A stretch of DNA of 64,000 bases from Paraglaciecola sp. L1A13 (GCF_009796745.1 NZ_CP047024.1:2666001-2730000); one strand, 5' to 3'; counted from the stretch's first letter, positions 1 through 11,237 are shown. Made by a program: numbers and translations. The notes: generated by a model not told the origin, from the letters alone.

Positions 1-194
1 TCGTTACGCCAGTTTTCCCATATATATTGAATCATATTTTCTAAACTGACGGTGTCAATATCTTCGTCTGCCCTGTCATATAATTGATGCAACAGTGAAT
101 TAAAGCGGTCCGTTGCTTCTTCTGCATTATCTTCCCAAAAATCCATATCATCTCGGGTAGCAAGTGTTACATGAATATCTATCGAGCATTTCAT
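1..194 (-). CDS. Hypothetical protein, N-terminal part only
   Basis: The first 64 residues can be read on the minus strand from an ATG at 194, and the gene runs off the window edge. The piece is acidic (MKCSIDIHVTLATRDD, then an EEATDRF stretch). Its ATG overlaps the TGA of the upstream msrC-like gene as ATGA, so the two are probably translationally coupled. In Enterobacteria msrC is followed by proQ, but this N-terminus does not resemble ProQ. I do not recognise the family. Confidence 0.6.
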   Translation of the reverse strand, partial: MKCSIDIHVTLATRDDMDFWEDNAEEATDRFNSLLHQLYDRADEDIDTVSLENMIQYIWENWRN

Positions 195-655
195 GCTATT
201 GCGTCCTGCAATATATTGACCAAGTTTTGTAGGCCGATCATATCATCTTGATCAAATCGACCTATTTGAGGACTGTCTAAATCCATAACACCTAATATTT
301 TAGTGTTTTGATATACAGGTAATACGGCTTCAGCGTTCGATTCAGCATCACAGGCAATATGCCCGTCAAACGCATGTACATCTTGAATACATTGGGCAAC
401 GCCAGTTTGCGCAGCTGTGCCACAAACGCCACGCCCGAGCGGAATACGAATACATGCAGGCTTACCTTGAAATGGCCCTAATACCAACTCTTGGTCTTTT
501 AATAAATAAAATCCAGCCCAATTTAACTCAGGCAAACGCATATACATAAGTGCACTTAAATTTGCTAGATTAGCAATCAGATCTTTTTCGCCAGCCATCA
601 ATGCCTGTGCTTGTTGGGTGACCTCTTTGTACAGGTCAATTTTGCTTAACGTCAC
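191..655 (-). CDS. msrC: GAF-domain free methionine-(R)-sulfoxide reductase
   Basis: A 154-residue single GAF domain of the YebR/MsrC type, which reduces free methionine-R-sulfoxide in the cytoplasm. The hallmark NWAGFYLL is at residues 45-52, followed by LGPFQGKPAC and GRGVCGTAA. Cys68, Cys78 and Cys102 have the same spacing (10 and 24 residues) as the three functional cysteines 84/94/118 of E. coli MsrC. The length is slightly below the E. coli 165. The stop overlaps the start of the next gene by 4 bases, so it is the first gene of a small operon. Confidence 0.9.
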   Translation of the reverse strand: MTLSKIDLYKEVTQQAQALMAGEKDLIANLANLSALMYMRLPELNWAGFYLLKDQELVLGPFQGKPACIRIPLGRGVCGTAAQTGVAQCIQDVHAFDGHIACDAESNAEAVLPVYQNTKILGVMDLDSPQIGRFDQDDMIGLQNLVNILQDAIA

Positions 656-870
656 GTTTTAAACACCAATATATAAAGTGAAATGGATAGTTACGGCTGG
701 ATATGGCGCTCAAGTTAACTGGATCAAGTTAAAATATAAAGAAAATTACCGATCTTTTTGTCTTTAATCGAAAATTTAACCCAATTGGTCACATTAAGTA
801 CAAATTAGAGGTGCCATCAGCCCTCTTAACAACTCAATATGTTACTAAATAGATACGTTATTCAGCGAAT

Positions 871-892
871 AAAAAAGGCGCCTAGGCGCCTT
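871..892 (-). terminator. Rho-independent terminator of the cytochrome c' gene
   Basis: Perfect 8-bp stem AAGGCGCC-TA-GGCGCCTT at 875-892, followed on the minus strand by a run of T (871-876). It lies about 20 bases past the cytochrome stop codon. Confidence 0.85.
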
Positions 893-914
893 GTAACCAT
901 TGAGTGACGAACAA

Positions 915-1382
915 TTACTCTGCTTTGTAAGTATCGTGACAACCTTTGCAAGAACGCAAAACACCACCAATGGCATCTTTATAGGCACTTTCGTCGCCTT
1001 TCATGGCTAAAGTTTTCAAATTTACTGATGCATCAGTAAGCGCGTCAACTTTAGTCGCGAAATCCGCGCGATTTTGCCATATTTTTGGTAATGCTTCTGT
1101 TTCAACATCAAATGAAGACGTGTCTAGCGCAAAGTAGTCGTCCATCATTAACGACAATTGTTCTATACGCGTAGCATTGGTTTCAATCGTTTGGGCATCC
1201 ATTGGTATCGCACCTTTTGCCATTGCACCTAACGCACCTACATTACTGCGTACCAATTGTAATATAGCCTGTCTAAATTGTACTGCGCTTTTAGCTTGTT
1301 TTTCTGAGTTCGCTTCTTGAGCAACAACGCCACCCGTTAACAAAATTGTACTGGCTAATGCACTTACTAATAGTTTTTTCAT
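915..1382 (-). CDS. Cytochrome c' (periplasmic c-type cytochrome)
   Basis: 155 residues with a Sec signal peptide (MKKLLVSALASTILLTGG, cleavage after about VVA-Q) and a single heme-attachment motif CKGCH (Cys145, Cys148, His149) close to the C-terminus. This is the layout of the four-helix cytochrome c' family. Members bind heme c in the periplasm and are linked to NO binding or electron transfer; the exact role cannot be read here. A GAGGGA ribosome-binding site precedes the ATG. It is a single-gene unit with its own terminator. Confidence 0.85.
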   Translation of the reverse strand: MKKLLVSALASTILLTGGVVAQEANSEKQAKSAVQFRQAILQLVRSNVGALGAMAKGAIPMDAQTIETNATRIEQLSLMMDDYFALDTSSFDVETEALPKIWQNRADFATKVDALTDASVNLKTLAMKGDESAYKDAIGGVLRSCKGCHDTYKAE

Positions 1383-1630
1383 AGTCCCTCGCGATTATTG
1401 GTGTCTAAGTTTATTGAGTGAAATTAAGTGAACCATGTCGAAGTAATAAACAAAGCCCGTTGAATACCTACCTGCTTGATACAATTGAACATCATAGGTC
1501 GTTGAAATATTTCACGTTAATCCATCAAATGTAGCAATAATAGGCTAGCAAATTAGACGAACAACTTACACTATAATTTACATGTTTTAGCCAATATATC
1601 CACCAACTTCGTAGCAATAAGCAAACATAA

Positions 1631-1652
1631 AAAAGCCGCTTTTCAGCGGCTT
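1631..1652 (-). terminator. Terminator of the dnaK-dnaJ unit
   Basis: Stem AAGCCGCT (1633-1640) and AGCGGCTT (1645-1652) with a 4-base loop, followed on the minus strand by a T run. It lies about 20 bases beyond the dnaJ stop. Confidence 0.85.
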
Positions 1653-1672
1653 AGTGTTATAAAACGTACAGC

Positions 1673-2809
1673 TTAGTTTGTTAAATCTTCAAAGAATTTT
1701 TTAACTCCATCGAAAAAACCACTCTCTTTGGGTCGATTTTTCGCGGTGTCTTTGCCAGTCCCCATCGACTCTTCAAGTTCTTCAAGTAACTCTTTTTGAC
1801 GACTATTTAAATTCACTGGCGTTTCAATGACAACTTTGCAAATCAAATCGCCAACACTACCACTGCGAACCGATTTAACGCCTTTATTACGTAAACGGAA
1901 CATTTTGCCAGTTTGGGTTTCGGGCGTAACTTTGAGCTTAACTTTTCCTTCTAATGTGGGCACTTCAATCTCACCGCCTATTGCTGCGCGGGTGAAACTA
2001 AGAGGCACTTCACAATATAGATTATTGCCATCGCGCTCAAATATTTTATGTTGCTTAACGTGAACTTGTACGTATAAGTCCCCAGCTGGTGCACCATTCT
2101 CTCCTGCTTCGCCCTCATTTGAAAGACGAATTCGGTCTCCGGTATCGACACCTGCGGGTACTTTTACAGATAAAGTCTTAGTTTTCTCAACACGCCCTTG
2201 GCCATGACACTCACGACATGGGTCGGTAATGATTTTGCCCTTGCCCGAACATGTCGGACAGGCCTGTTGTACGGCAAAAAAGCCTTGTCGCATCTGCACT
2301 TGGCCTTGACCATGACAGGTGGTACATGTTTTTGCACTAGATCCTTTTTTAGCCCCTGAACCATCACAAGTATCACATTCAGCTAACGTTGGAACACGAA
2401 TTTCAACACTCTTACCACGAACAGCTTCTTCAAGGCTTAACTCAAGGTTGTAGCGTAGATCCGAACCACGGCTTGCTCTTGATTGACGGCCGCCACGGCC
2501 ACCACCAAAAATATCACCAAATACATCGCCAAAAATATCGCCGAAATCGCCTGCACCTTGACCGCCACCTTGGCCTCGATTCGGATCAACGCCAGCATGA
2601 CCATATTGGTCATATGCGGCACGTTTCTGCGAATCGGTTAGAATTTCATAGGCTTCTTGAACCTCTTTGAACTTCTCTTCCATGGCTTTGTCACCTTGGG
2701 TTCTATCCGGGTGATATTTCATAGCAAGGCGCTTGTAAGCCTTTTTTATATCGCGCTCAGCTGCCGATTTATCGACACCCAGCACTTCATAATAATCTCG
2801 CTTCGACAT
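1673..2809 (-). CDS. dnaJ: Chaperone protein DnaJ (Hsp40)
   Basis: 378-residue type I J-protein. It has an N-terminal J domain with HPD at 33-35, a Gly/Phe-rich linker (about 70-115), four zinc-finger repeats [24 protein letters not shown] and CRECHGQG (about 144-210), and C-terminal substrate-binding domains. It delivers unfolded clients to DnaK and stimulates its ATPase. Full family length. It lies downstream of dnaK on the same strand, separated by 205 bases that hold a hairpin. Confidence 0.98.
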   Translation of the reverse strand: MSKRDYYEVLGVDKSAAERDIKKAYKRLAMKYHPDRTQGDKAMEEKFKEVQEAYEILTDSQKRAAYDQYGHAGVDPNRGQGGGQGAGDFGDIFGDVFGDIFGGGRGGRQSRASRGSDLRYNLELSLEEAVRGKSVEIRVPTLAECDTCDGSGAKKGSSAKTCTTCHGQGQVQMRQGFFAVQQACPTCSGKGKIITDPCRECHGQGRVEKTKTLSVKVPAGVDTGDRIRLSNEGEAGENGAPAGDLYVQVHVKQHKIFERDGNNLYCEVPLSFTRAAIGGEIEVPTLEGKVKLKVTPETQTGKMFRLRNKGVKSVRSGSVGDLICKVVIETPVNLNSRQKELLEELEESMGTGKDTAKNRPKESGFFDGVKKFFEDLTN

Positions 2810-2930
2810 ATAGCTTGTTTATCCTGATATTTGTAGCCAGTTTCATTGGCTACCTATTCTTCTCTTACAATCTCACTACCTGATTTCGCGTCTCGGTAAT
2901 AAAACCTAATGACTCACCGGGTCTTGAAAC

Positions 2931-2966
2931 AAACTCGGGCGCTATGAAATATTCCATGCGCCCGAG
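2931..2966 (-). terminator. Hairpin between dnaK and dnaJ
   Basis: Stem CTCGGGCGC (2934-2942) and GCGCCCGAG (2958-2966). On the minus strand it is followed by TTTGTTTC. It is placed after dnaK and before dnaJ, so it could terminate part of the dnaK transcripts or stabilise them; a readthrough terminator is my inference. Confidence 0.6.
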
Positions 2967-3014
2967 CTTGCCCTTACGCCATTAAAGCGTTCGGGCTGAT
3001 GTAGTCAACAAAAA

Positions 3015-4928
3015 TTACTTTTTGTCGTCTTTTACTTCTTCGAACTCGGCATCAACAACATCGTCGTCTTGCTTAGCAGCATCTTCTGGTTGCCCTTCAG
3101 CACCAGCAGCTTGCTTAGCTTGAGCAACTTCCATCAACTTAGCAGAAGCTTGAATTAGCTCTTGAGTTTTAGCTTCAATTGCTTCTTTCTCGCCCGCTTT
3201 AACCGCTTCTTCAAGTGACGCTACTGCAGTTTCAATTTCAGCTTTATCTTCATCAGATAAGGCATCACCAGCTTCTTCCACTTGCTTACGTGTACCGTGA
3301 ATTAGGCCGTCAGCTTGGTTACGCACTTGAACCATTTCTTCGAATTTTTTATCTTCTTCTTTATTCAGTTCAGCATCTTGAACCATTTTTTCAACTTCAT
3401 CATCACTCAAGCCAGAAGATGCTTTGATAGTGATTTTTTGCTCTTTGTTGGTGTCTTTATCTTTAGCAGATACGTGCAAGATACCATCAGCATCGATATC
3501 AAAAGTTACTTCAATTTGCGGTGCGCCGCGTTGTCCAGGTCGAATACCTTCAAGGTTAAATTGACCAAGTGATTTGTTACCTGCGGCTTGCTTACGCTCG
3601 CCTTGAAGTACATGCACTGTTACCGCTGATTGGTTATCTTCAGCTGTAGAGAATGTCTGTGACTTCTTAGTAGGAACGGTTGTGTTCTTTTCGATCAAGG
3701 CCGTCATAACACCGCCCATCGTTTCGATACCCAAAGAAAGAGGCGTTACATCTAGAAGCAATACGTCTTTTACATCACCAGACAATACACCACCTTGAAT
3801 CGCCGCGCCTACAGCAACCGCTTCATCAGGGTTAACGTCTTTTCTTGGCTCTTTGCCGAAAAATTCAGTTACGTATTTTTGTACTAATGGCATGCGAGTT
3901 TGTCCGCCCACTAGAATGATATCGTTGATATCACCTACAGATAAATCTGCATCAGCTAGCGCTTGTTTTAATGGTTCAAGGGTCGCTTTAACCATTTTTT
4001 CAACAAGAGATTCAAGTTTTGCACGTGTTAACTTGATAGTTAAGTGCTTAGGACCTGACGCATCAGCCGTGATGTACGGCAAGTTAACTTCTGTTTGTTG
4101 TGCAGAAGATAATTCGATTTTGGCTTTCTCACCCGCTTCTTTAAGACGCTGCATCGCAAGAGGATCTTTACGTAAATCCATGCCTGAGTCTTTCTTGAAT
4201 TCTTCAACCAAGTAATTAATAACTTGGTTATCGAAATCTTCACCACCTAAGTGAGTATCACCATTAGTAGCAAGTACTTCAAACGTGTGCTCGCCATCAG
4301 CTTCATCGATTTCGATGATAGAGATATCGAACGTACCACCACCTAAATCGTATACTGCAACAACACTGTCGCCTTTTTTCTTATCCATACCGTATGCTAG
4401 TGCTGCAGCAGTCGGCTCATTAATAATACGTTTCACTTCAAGACCCGCGATGCGACCTGCATCTTTAGTTGCTTGACGTTGTGAATCGTTAAAGTACGCA
4501 GGCACAGTAATAACTGCGGCTGTCACTTCTTCGCCAAGATAATCTTCGGCGGTTTTTTTCATTTTTTTCAAAACTTCAGCAGATATTTGCGGTGGCGCTA
4601 ATTTCTGATCTTTCGCTTCAACCCATGCATCGCCATTATCAGCTTTAATGATTTTGAACGGCATGATATCGATATCACGCTGAACTTCTTTATCTTCAAA
4701 ACGACGACCGATTAAACGCTTGATTGCAAATACCGTATTTTGCGGGTTCGTTATCGCTTGACGTTTAGCTGGTTGACCCACTAACGTTTCACCATCTTGG
4801 GTGTATGCGATAATCGAAGGAGTAGTACGATCCCCTTCCGCGTTTTCAATTACTTTTGCTTTGTCACCATCAAGTACAGCAACACAAGAATTAGTTGTAC
4901 CTAAGTCGATTCCAATGATTCTACCCAT
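3015..4928 (-). CDS. dnaK: Chaperone protein DnaK (Hsp70)
   Basis: 637-residue Hsp70. The nucleotide-binding domain opens with [17 protein letters not shown] and contains [13 protein letters not shown] and the [10 protein letters not shown] signature. The substrate-binding domain follows ([17 protein letters not shown]), then a helical lid and an acidic EEVKDDKK tail. A GGAG site precedes the ATG. ATP-dependent folding chaperone working with DnaJ and GrpE. A sigma-32-type promoter is readable just upstream, so it can be transcribed apart from grpE. Confidence 0.98.
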   Translation of the reverse strand: MGRIIGIDLGTTNSCVAVLDGDKAKVIENAEGDRTTPSIIAYTQDGETLVGQPAKRQAITNPQNTVFAIKRLIGRRFEDKEVQRDIDIMPFKIIKADNGDAWVEAKDQKLAPPQISAEVLKKMKKTAEDYLGEEVTAAVITVPAYFNDSQRQATKDAGRIAGLEVKRIINEPTAAALAYGMDKKKGDSVVAVYDLGGGTFDISIIEIDEADGEHTFEVLATNGDTHLGGEDFDNQVINYLVEEFKKDSGMDLRKDPLAMQRLKEAGEKAKIELSSAQQTEVNLPYITADASGPKHLTIKLTRAKLESLVEKMVKATLEPLKQALADADLSVGDINDIILVGGQTRMPLVQKYVTEFFGKEPRKDVNPDEAVAVGAAIQGGVLSGDVKDVLLLDVTPLSLGIETMGGVMTALIEKNTTVPTKKSQTFSTAEDNQSAVTVHVLQGERKQAAGNKSLGQFNLEGIRPGQRGAPQIEVTFDIDADGILHVSAKDKDTNKEQKITIKASSGLSDDEVEKMVQDAELNKEEDKKFEEMVQVRNQADGLIHGTRKQVEEAGDALSDEDKAEIETAVASLEEAVKAGEKEAIEAKTQELIQASAKLMEVAQAKQAAGAEGQPEDAAKQDDDVVDAEFEEVKDDKK

Positions 4929-4969
4929 TAGTTTTTCTCCAAAAAATTATTTAATAATGCCTGTACACT

Positions 4970-4996
4970 TTGTGGGGTTATTTTTGTATTTTTCAA
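4970..4996 (-). promoter_or_regulatory. Sigma-32-like promoter of dnaK
   Basis: On the minus strand TTGAAA (4996-4991), a 13-base spacer, then CCCCACAA (4977-4970). This follows the heat-shock sigma consensus (CTTGAAA, CCCCAT-type -10) with two deviations. It lies about 45 bases before the dnaK ATG. Confidence 0.65.
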
Positions 4997-5013
4997 TTAA
5001 TTAATTGAAAAAA
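4987..5013. repeat. AT-rich palindrome at the dnaK promoter
   Basis: Near-perfect inverted repeat centred on TTAATTAATTAA with T-rich and A-rich flanks. It overlaps the -35 element of the dnaK promoter and follows grpE, so it may be a weak grpE terminator, a regulator site, or both. Confidence 0.5.
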
Positions 5014-5051
5014 TCTCCCATTTCTGTGAATTATTTTGTTATTTGTGCGAA

Positions 5052-5660
5052 TTAAGCTTGTGTATCTACTCCGCCCTCTGGGGCGCGCGATACCATGACC
5101 ATAGCTGGACGTAACAATCGTCCGTTTAATTCGTAACCTTTTTGCATCACTGCCATAACCGTATTGGCAGGCAATTCAGCATTTTCTTGCATCGACATAG
5201 CCTGATGCTTTTCTGGATTGAATGCTTCGCCCTGAGGGTCAATTACTTTCATTCCGAATTTTTCGATGCTGCCAACGAATGATTTAAGGGTGATTTCAAC
5301 CCCTTCAACCACTGGTTTAAGGGCCTCATTATCTCGATCAGCAACTTGCAAAGCACGCTCTAGGTTGTCTGCTACTGGTAATAACTCAGCGGCGAATTTT
5401 TCTAGGGCGAACTTACGCGCTTTGTCTACTTCACCTTCAGCACGCTTGCGTACATTGTCAGCATCAGCAATCGCGCGCATCACAGAATCTTTCTGCGCTG
5501 CCAGTGTTGCTTCTGATGCTGCTAAAGCAGCTTCAAGCTCAAGAATACGTGCTTGCTCGGCACTTAATTCTTCTACCACGGCTTGTTCAGCATTAGCGAG
5601 TGTGGCTTCTTCATTTGTCGGCTGAGCCTCATCTTTTTGAGCTTGATCTTCGTTACTCAT
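5052..5660 (-). CDS. grpE: Nucleotide exchange factor GrpE
   Basis: 202 residues. An acidic N-terminal tail (about 1-40) leads into a long coiled coil, then the C-terminal beta domain with the family pattern [19 protein letters not shown] and [16 protein letters not shown]. It releases ADP from DnaK. It is first in the grpE-dnaK-dnaJ gene order, 123 bases before dnaK, and has its own heat-shock promoter. Confidence 0.97.
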   Translation of the reverse strand: MSNEDQAQKDEAQPTNEEATLANAEQAVVEELSAEQARILELEAALAASEATLAAQKDSVMRAIADADNVRKRAEGEVDKARKFALEKFAAELLPVADNLERALQVADRDNEALKPVVEGVEITLKSFVGSIEKFGMKVIDPQGEAFNPEKHQAMSMQENAELPANTVMAVMQKGYELNGRLLRPAMVMVSRAPEGGVDTQA

Positions 5661-5711
5661 TATTTACTCCGTTCTTAGGTATCACATGAAAGCTAAATTC
5701 GATTGCAGCTA

Positions 5712-5740
5712 TTAATGGGGTTGCTTTGGATCTCTTCAAG
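5712..5740 (-). promoter_or_regulatory. Sigma-32 heat-shock promoter of grpE
   Basis: On the minus strand CTTGAAG (5740-5734), a 13-base spacer, then CCCCATTAA (5720-5712). This is a very good match to the sigma-32 consensus, about 50 bases before the grpE ATG. Confidence 0.85.
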
Positions 5741-5866
5741 GGTATTTTTTTGATGTTTTAAAAAATTGTGTCTAAATTTTGCGTCGCTCTTGATTAAGAT
5801 CAACTAAAAAGGACCTTTTACCTTTCGCAAGTTCCAGCTAAAGTGCTGATATAAAAATAATATTAG

Positions 5867-8800
5867 GTGTCTATGTTTAGCGTCTTAAGCTTAATGACCA
5901 TTGTAGTTGGCTACTTACTGATTTTGTTTTTACTCGCGTTTTGGGGTGATAAACGAGCAAAAGCAAATCAACAACATCCCTACATCTACAGTCTCGCGCT
6001 TGGAGTCCACTGTACGTCTTGGGCTTTTTTCGGCACCACCACACAGGCTGCGCATTATGGATGGGCCTTTATCCCTACTTATATGGGAGTGATTTGTGTA
6101 TTTCTTTTTGCACACCCTGTGCTTAGGCGCGTCGCCAATGTCTGCCATCAGCACAACATCAGTTCACTGGCTGACTTTATAAGCTTGCGTTACGATAAAT
6201 CACATTTCTTAGCCGCGCTCGTCACTTTGCTATGTTTTATTGGCGTGGTCCCCTACATTGCATTGCAACTTGACGCTGTAACCGGCGGTATTCGCGTTGT
6301 CACAGGTGCTGATAATTTGTGGTCTGACGGTGTAGGGTTTTATGTCGCTTTACTAATGGCTTTATTTGCTGTGCTTTTTGGTACACGTTCGTTGAATTTA
6401 ACCGATAAGCACCCAGGATTAATGCTTACTGTGGCATTCGAGTCAGTGGTAAAACTGGCGGCTTTGGTCATTGTAGGGCTGTTCGTTTGTTACAGTTTAT
6501 ATGATGGTGTATTTGACTTATTAGGAAAAGCTCAGCTCGATCCACGTGCTCAACAAACTATTAGGGCCGACTCTGGTGTATGGGTGTACATCAGTCAAAT
6601 GTTATTGGGAGTATGCTCCATGTTTTGTCTGCCTCGTCAATTTCATATCAATTTTATTGAAAATAATGGTGAAAAAGAGATCAGCAGTGCGCGCTGGTTG
6701 TTTCCGCTTTACCTGTTGGGTATGACTGTTTTTGTATTGCCAATCGCCCTTGCAGGACAAATGATTTTTCCGCAAGGGGATGTCAGCACTGATACATATG
6801 CACTCGCCCTGCCTGTAGCATCTGGCAATTTGTGGATTACCATGGTGGCTTTCATTGGCGGCCTATCAGCTGCCACTAGCATGATAATAGTCGCGACGCT
6901 CGCCATGGGCATTATGATTTCTAATAACGTCGCCACGCCACTTTGGTTAACATTGCAACTTCGCACTCTGCAACGTCATCGTTTAAAACCCACGGGTATA
7001 TTACTTATACGCCGCGCCACCGTATTGGTCGTGCTCGGCGTCGCCTATTTTTATCACCTGAATATCAGTCAATCCACGTCATTGGTGCAAAGCGGAGTTA
7101 TTGCCATTGCACTGTTATCACAAAAACCTTCCCTATATTACTGCTAGGCTTATATTGGAAACGCGGCACCACATTAGCGGCGCAATTAGCCTTGATTACG
7201 GGGGCATTATGTTGGGTTTATTGGCTACTATGGCCTAGTATTACCGCGAGTTATTACTTTAACGCCCCCCCTAGTGATTTCCAGCTTTCCGTGGGTTTTT
7301 TGTATAGCTTGGGCGCCAACATCGCTTGTTTTATTATCGTTTCGTTGCTTCAAGGTTTACGAGATCAACCCGATGCAATAGATGCTATTACCCACAGTAC
7401 CCAGCCTTTTGGTCATGCAGTTAAAATATCGAATTTGCTTGCTATCACGGAAAAAGTTTGGGGCGTAGAGCGCCATCAAGCTTTGCTTGCGAAAATGTCT
7501 CCTAATCAGTTATCTGGGTATGCAAGTCCTAAACTCTTAACCAGTATTGAAAGCGAATTAGCGGGTCAAGTCGGCAGTGCCAGCGCGCGTATTCTACTGT
7601 CCGCTATTGGTGAGAAGCGCGATGTAGAACTATCTGAATTGGTTGAATTAGTAGAAGAAGCGAGTCAAACCTTCCAGTTCAACCATGAGCTGCTGCAGTC
7701 ATCAGTAGAAAACATTCAACAAGGCATAGTGGTACTCGATCGTGAACTTTCACTGCTTGCTTGGAATCAGCGCTATGTAGAGCTATTTAACTACCCCAGA
7801 GGTTTTGTGCAGGTGGGTATGTCGATTTATGAATTACTTGAATTTAATGCTAAACGTGGCCTTTTTGGACATAACGCTGATACGGGCCAAAGCAATATTC
7901 AAACTGAAATAAGTAAGCGCGTCGCTTTTATGCAATCTGGCAGCCAATATAAGTACGTACGCCATCAAGAAAACGGCCAAGTTATTGAACTAAATGGCAG
8001 CCCCTTACCCGGAGGCGGGTTTGTTACAACGTATAGTGATATCACTGAATACATTAATATCCAGCAACAATTAGAACAAGCTAAAACCAACTTAGAAACT
8101 CGCGTAGAGAAACGCACCGAAGAGCTACAAAAAGCCAATAGTGATCTCGAAAAAGCGCGCCGCGAAGCAGAGAACGCTAATGAAAGTAAGACCAAATTTT
8201 TAGCCGCTGCAGGGCATGATTTAATGCAGCCGTTTAATGCTGCTTCACTTTTTGCCGCGATGCTGAAACAAAAAGCACCCGAGGGAGAAATGGCACAAAT
8301 GAGTGCTAATTTGGTTGACTCACTTAGTAATGCTGAATCGCTTTTATCAATGTTGCTTGATATGACAAGACTAGAATCCGGAGCACTAACCGCTCATATT
8401 CAAACCTTCCCAATACGCAGTATTTTGCGCCCTATGATCAATGAATTTTCAGCCTCAGCACAACAAAAAGGGTTACGCGTAACTTATGTAGATACTGATT
8501 TAACAGTTACTTCCGACCCAAAGCTACTCAGGCGTATTATTCAAAATTTGATTTCAAATGCCATCCGGTATACGCAAGAAGGGCGAATTTTAATTGGTGT
8601 AAAACGACAAAAAGGCCAAGCTCGTATTTGCGTTATTGATACCGGTGCCGGGATTGCCAAAGACAAACAACAAGACATTTTTCTAGAGTTCCATCAACTC
8701 GACACAAGCCCGAGCTCACAAGGTTTAGGTTTGGGTTTGACCATTGTTGAACGCATCAGTGCCCTACTCGGACACCCCGTAACGCTGCATTCTATATTAG

Positions 8801-9279
8801 GCAAAGGAACGTGGTTTGATGTAGCCGTACCCATTGGAAAGAAACAAGCTCCTCAACCAAGCATGCCTATAAACTCAAACTATGAGCCCGGGCTTCCTTT
8901 ATTCAACAAAACGGTGCTCATTGTTGATAACGAGCCGCAAATACTCGATGCTCTGCAACGTTTACTTGCAGATTGGGGGGCAACCGTGATTGCTGCTACT
9001 GACCGTCAAAGCGCGTTAAACTTACTCGGCAAGCCGGTGGATTTAATGATCCTCGATTATCAACTCGATCACGGTGAAACCGGTATTGATGTGGCACGTG
9101 CAATTAGGCTTAAATTCGGGCAAGGCGCTGCATCTATCTTACCGGGTATTTTAAATTCAGCTCGCCAAGATGAAGATATTCGTCAATTGGCAATCAACGA
9201 ACATCTATATTATTTGCCCAAACCGCTCAAACCTATTGCGTTGAAACGCTTAATCAAACAGTTATTACCTACCAAATAA
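5867..9279 (+). pseudogene. CrbS-like symporter-domain hybrid sensor histidine kinase, frameshifted
   Basis: Two overlapping frames together make one protein of about 1,130 residues. The first (start GTG 5867 or ATG 5873, stop TAG 7145) is the multi-spanning sodium/solute symporter-like domain. The second, open to 9279, resumes at TFPILLLGLYWKRGT and carries the last helices, a PAS-type region, a coiled coil, the H-box AAAGHDLMQPF, HATPase boxes NLISNAIRYT, DTGAGI and GLGLGLTIV, and a receiver domain with LILDYQL-type Asp (MILDYQL) and LPKPLKP. The switch is near 7115-7130 at an A5 run and needs a -1 shift. The architecture matches CrbS/CbrA-type kinases, which in other Gammaproteobacteria act with the LuxR regulator CrbR on acetate use. 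The cause may be a real mutation or a sequence error. Confidence 0.8.
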
Positions 9280-9392
9280 CAGGTTAATTCGCCATGCAAC
9301 CGATAAAGTATCAAAGGTATTATTGCTTTTGCTAAGCGACCTGTGGTCAGATCAAACGCAGACTAGTTAATTTGTTGCTACAAGGACTTCAC

Positions 9393-11237
9393 GTGAGCGA
9401 CCCTATCATTCCCTTAGTTGCAGTGGGACTTATCTCCATTGCCTGTCAGTATTTTGCCTACAAGATAAAACTTCCTGCCATATTACCTTTATTGGTAGTG
9501 GGAATTTTGGTAGGGCCCGTTTATGGTGTTATAGACGCTGATGCCCTTTTTGGTGACTTACTTTTCCCAATAGTGTCTTTATCAGTGGCCATTATTTTAT
9601 TTGAGGGCTCATTGACCTTACGTTTTGGCGATCTTGCTGGACATGGCTCAATGGTACGTAACTTGTGCACTGTGGGTACACTGGTCACATGGCTTATAAC
9701 CGCGCCTGTTGCTCATTATGCCTTAGGTATAAGTTGGCAATTATCCTTTTTATTTGGGGCTATTGTAACCGTCACCGGCCCTACTGTTATTGTGCCTATG
9801 TTACGAACGGTACGCCCCAGTAGTAAAGTTTCTAATATTTTGCGCTGGGAAGGCATTGTTATCGATCCTATCGGCGCGTTGCTCGCAGTATTAGTCTTTG
9901 AGTATATTATTTCTACTCAAGATGCCCTGAGTCACACCTTGTACGCATTTGGACTGACCATTAGTGTTGGCTTGGGCATAGGAGCTGCGACCGGTTATTT
10001 ACTTGGTTTGGTGCTGCGTAACAACTGGTTGCCCCATTATCTCGAGAATACTGCGGTACTGACGCTTATGTTAGGTGCATTTGCCGGCTCAAACTTAATC
10101 GCTCATGAATCAGGATTACTTACAGTCACTGTCATTGGTATGTGGTTAGCCAATATGAAGAACGTAGACGTAGAAGACATACTGGAATTTAAAGAAACGT
10201 TAAGCGTATTATTAATATCTGGATTATTTATTTTACTTGCATCACGTATCGATATGCATTCTATGCTAAATGTTGGCTGGGGGGTTATATGGGTGCTCGT
10301 CGCCATGATATTAGTTGCACGGCCTTTGGGTGTGTTTTTATCCTCATTGGGAACAGGATTAAATTGGCGTGAAATAGCCTTACTAAGCTGGATAGCGCCT
10401 CGGGGGATTGTTGCAGCGGCGGTATCAGCACTTTTTTCACTAAAGCTTGAAGTGCTTAATTACGATCAAGCGGCCCTTTTGGTGCCGATGGTTTTTCTGG
10501 TTATTATCACCACGGTAGTGCTACAAAGCTTAACCTCTGTAACGATTGCTAAAAAACTTGATATGCGAGCCCCCGCGCCTCATGGTTTTTTAATATTTGG
10601 GGGCGGGTTATTTAGTCGCCTGTTCGCTAAAGAACTCATGAGCCATGATGTACAGGTGCGCATCACCGATACCAACTGGAACAATATGCGCTTAGCACGT
10701 ATGGAAAATATCCCTACCTACTTTGGTAATCCCATGTCAGAACATGCTGCCCGCACACTTGATTTATCCATGTTTGGTACCGTACTGGTGATATCACCCT
10801 ATCGTCAATTAAACCCTATGGTTACCTACCATTTTGAACACGAAATGGGTAAAGGCACCGTACTGGGTCTAAGCAATAATGAACAACAGCAGCGTCCAAG
10901 TCATCAGGTGTCCGAATCCTACGTGAAAAAGCTAGGTTTGTTCAGTGATGAGGCGACCTATGGAAAATTGGCAGGCATGGTAGCCAAAGGGGCAACAATT
11001 AAAACGACCCGCTTGTCTGATTCTTTTACTTATGATGATTACAAAGAGCAATACAAAGAAAGGGCTATCAAACTATGCACCATCGATACGCACAATCACG
11101 TACAGATGTTTACCACATCCAATAACGTTAAACCTAAGGCTGAGTGGAAAATAGTCAGTTTAGTTAACCCTGAAAAACCGCTGGAAAAAGTCGAACATAC
11201 AACAACAATAACAGAAGAATCAAAACTACCTGGTTAA
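9393..11237 (+). CDS. CPA1-type Na+(K+)/H+ antiporter with C-terminal Rossmann domain
   Basis: 614 residues. About 12 hydrophobic helices form a cation:proton antiporter fold (LPAILPLLVVGILVGPVYG, then ILFEGSLTLRFGDL and RWEGIVIDPIGALLAV). A cytoplasmic nucleotide-binding part starts at GFLIFGGGLFSRLFAKEL (about residue 400) and resembles TrkA-N domains, suggesting ligand gating. I chose GTG 9393 over the upstream TTG 9372 because AAGGA sits 7 bases before it. It lies between the sensor kinase and its likely response regulator. Ion specificity cannot be told from sequence. Confidence 0.85.
   Translation: MSDPIIPLVAVGLISIACQYFAYKIKLPAILPLLVVGILVGPVYGVIDADALFGDLLFPIVSLSVAIILFEGSLTLRFGDLAGHGSMVRNLCTVGTLVTWLITAPVAHYALGISWQLSFLFGAIVTVTGPTVIVPMLRTVRPSSKVSNILRWEGIVIDPIGALLAVLVFEYIISTQDALSHTLYAFGLTISVGLGIGAATGYLLGLVLRNNWLPHYLENTAVLTLMLGAFAGSNLIAHESGLLTVTVIGMWLANMKNVDVEDILEFKETLSVLLISGLFILLASRIDMHSMLNVGWGVIWVLVAMILVARPLGVFLSSLGTGLNWREIALLSWIAPRGIVAAAVSALFSLKLEVLNYDQAALLVPMVFLVIITTVVLQSLTSVTIAKKLDMRAPAPHGFLIFGGGLFSRLFAKELMSHDVQVRITDTNWNNMRLARMENIPTYFGNPMSEHAARTLDLSMFGTVLVISPYRQLNPMVTYHFEHEMGKGTVLGLSNNEQQQRPSHQVSESYVKKLGLFSDEATYGKLAGMVAKGATIKTTRLSDSFTYDDYKEQYKERAIKLCTIDTHNHVQMFTTSNNVKPKAEWKIVSLVNPEKPLEKVEHTTTITEESKLPG

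Noticed and set aside
5867..7147. Programmed -1 frameshift in the sensor kinase
   Set aside because: The slip site CAA-AAA-CCT is weak and no stimulator hairpin was noticed; a deletion or an error is simpler. Not excluded, and kept as a finding.
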